Positions 39,372-39,541 of a stretch of 39,541 nt of DNA are shown piece after piece. The position numbers and the translations under genes were made by a program. Within the stretch, counting starts at the first letter, position 1; each line of letters starts with the position of its first letter. Below the pieces are notes generated by a model. It did no database searches. It was not told the DNA's origin and saw only the letters and a list, made by a program, of their open reading frames with translations. Location: assembly GCA_017460955.1 (NCBI GenBank), contig JAFTZY010000063.1:1-39541 (forward strand). Reading direction: 5' to 3'. The stretch is from Oscillospiraceae bacterium. Its GTDB lineage: Bacteria; Bacillota; Clostridia; Oscillospirales; Ruminococcaceae.

Positions 39372-39541
39372 ATGAAGAGAAGCCTTGCCGTGCTCACCGC
39401 CGTGAGCCTCATTCTGTGCATGACCGGCTGCGGCGGCCGGATCGAGCAGCCCGAGGAGGAGACACAGGCCGCAACGCAGCCGCTGCCGGTCACCCAGACC
39501 GAGCCGCCCACCCCCCCCCCCACGCAGCCGCCCACCAAGGA
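39372..39541 (+). CDS. lipoprotein, N-terminal part (runs off window)
   Basis: The first 56 residues of a lipoprotein. A hydrophobic signal ends in the lipobox MTGC, with Cys20 lipidated, followed by a Gln/Glu/Thr/Pro-rich linker. The linker includes a C11 homopolymer at 39511-39521 read as Pro codons. GGGAG lies just upstream. The GH5 gene has a similar signal (MTGC) and linker, so another surface-anchored enzyme is possible, but the domain part is outside the window. No promoter was found between the pilin 2 terminator and this start, a gap of about 36 bases. Confidence 0.75.
   Translation, partial: MKRSLAVLTAVSLILCMTGCGGRIEQPEEETQAATQPLPVTQTEPPTPPPTQPPTK
39511..39521 (+). repeat. C11 homopolymer tract in the lipoprotein gene
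   Basis: Eleven consecutive C bases within the coding sequence. As written, the frame continues through it as Thr-Pro-Pro-Pro-Thr. A gain or loss of one C would shift the frame. Confidence 0.85.

Overview
The window reads as a chromosomal segment of a GC-rich, anaerobic, fibre-degrading Firmicute, most likely a Ruminococcus or close Oscillospiraceae relative. The grounds are four secreted proteins with dockerin-type calcium repeats (one also carrying a cohesin-like domain), a GH10 xylanase, a GH5 glucanase lipoprotein, type IV pilin-like genes like those of cellulolytic ruminococci, a clostridial-type 6S RNA, spore genes (dipicolinate synthase and a SpoIIQ-like protein), ThyX in the thymidylate role, and strong AGGAGG ribosome sites with sigma-A promoters throughout. 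The species call is inference from gene content. No phage, IS element, CRISPR array, rRNA or tRNA was seen.

Layout. 1-6.3 kb: diaminopimelate dehydrogenase, then a cellulosome-like cluster: GH10 xylanase with a CBM22-like module and two dockerins, a secreted protein with an internal dockerin, and, convergent to them, a cohesin-like protein with a long Pro-Thr-Glu linker and two dockerins. 6.3-8.9 kb (minus strand): dipicolinate synthase dpaA-dpaB, and a cytidylate-kinase-like gene with a small membrane protein. 9.3-13.2 kb: GH5 lipoprotein with two putative carbohydrate-binding modules, then a regulator with two helix-turn-helix regions. 13.3-18.6 kb (minus strand): a GT39-like membrane glycosyltransferase, a dockerin protein, an AIM24-family protein and a beta-CASP metallo-hydrolase. 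18.9-27.4 kb: PcrA/UvrD helicase and an acetyltransferase, then a tightly overlapped run thyX - DJ-1 - 5-formyl-THF cyclo-ligase - mltG - U32 peptidase - CPBP protease. 27.4-28.2 kb (minus strand): SpoIIQ-like M23 protein. 28.2-35.4 kb: a heterodimeric ABC exporter, a small membrane gene broken by a frameshift, and a MoxR / DUF58 / DUF4129-like trio. 35.4-37.8 kb (minus strand): DUF1292 gene followed by 6S RNA, and a peptide-binding lipoprotein. 38.0-39.5 kb: two pilin-like genes and the start of a lipoprotein gene running off the window.

How the parts fit. The dockerin proteins would dock on cohesins encoded elsewhere, and the cohesin-dockerin protein could act as an adaptor between enzymes and a larger scaffold. 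The GH5 lipoprotein has no dockerin and would sit directly on the membrane, and the pilin-like proteins could give adhesion to fibre. Housekeeping genes (wall synthesis, folate and thymidylate, DNA repair) separate these accessory loci. The points most worth a second look are the cohesin/tandem-dockerin protein, the 13-bp direct repeats flanking the second pilin gene, the C11 tract in the last lipoprotein gene, the A6 frameshift at 31855-31860, and the uncharacterised double-HTH regulator beside the GH5 gene.
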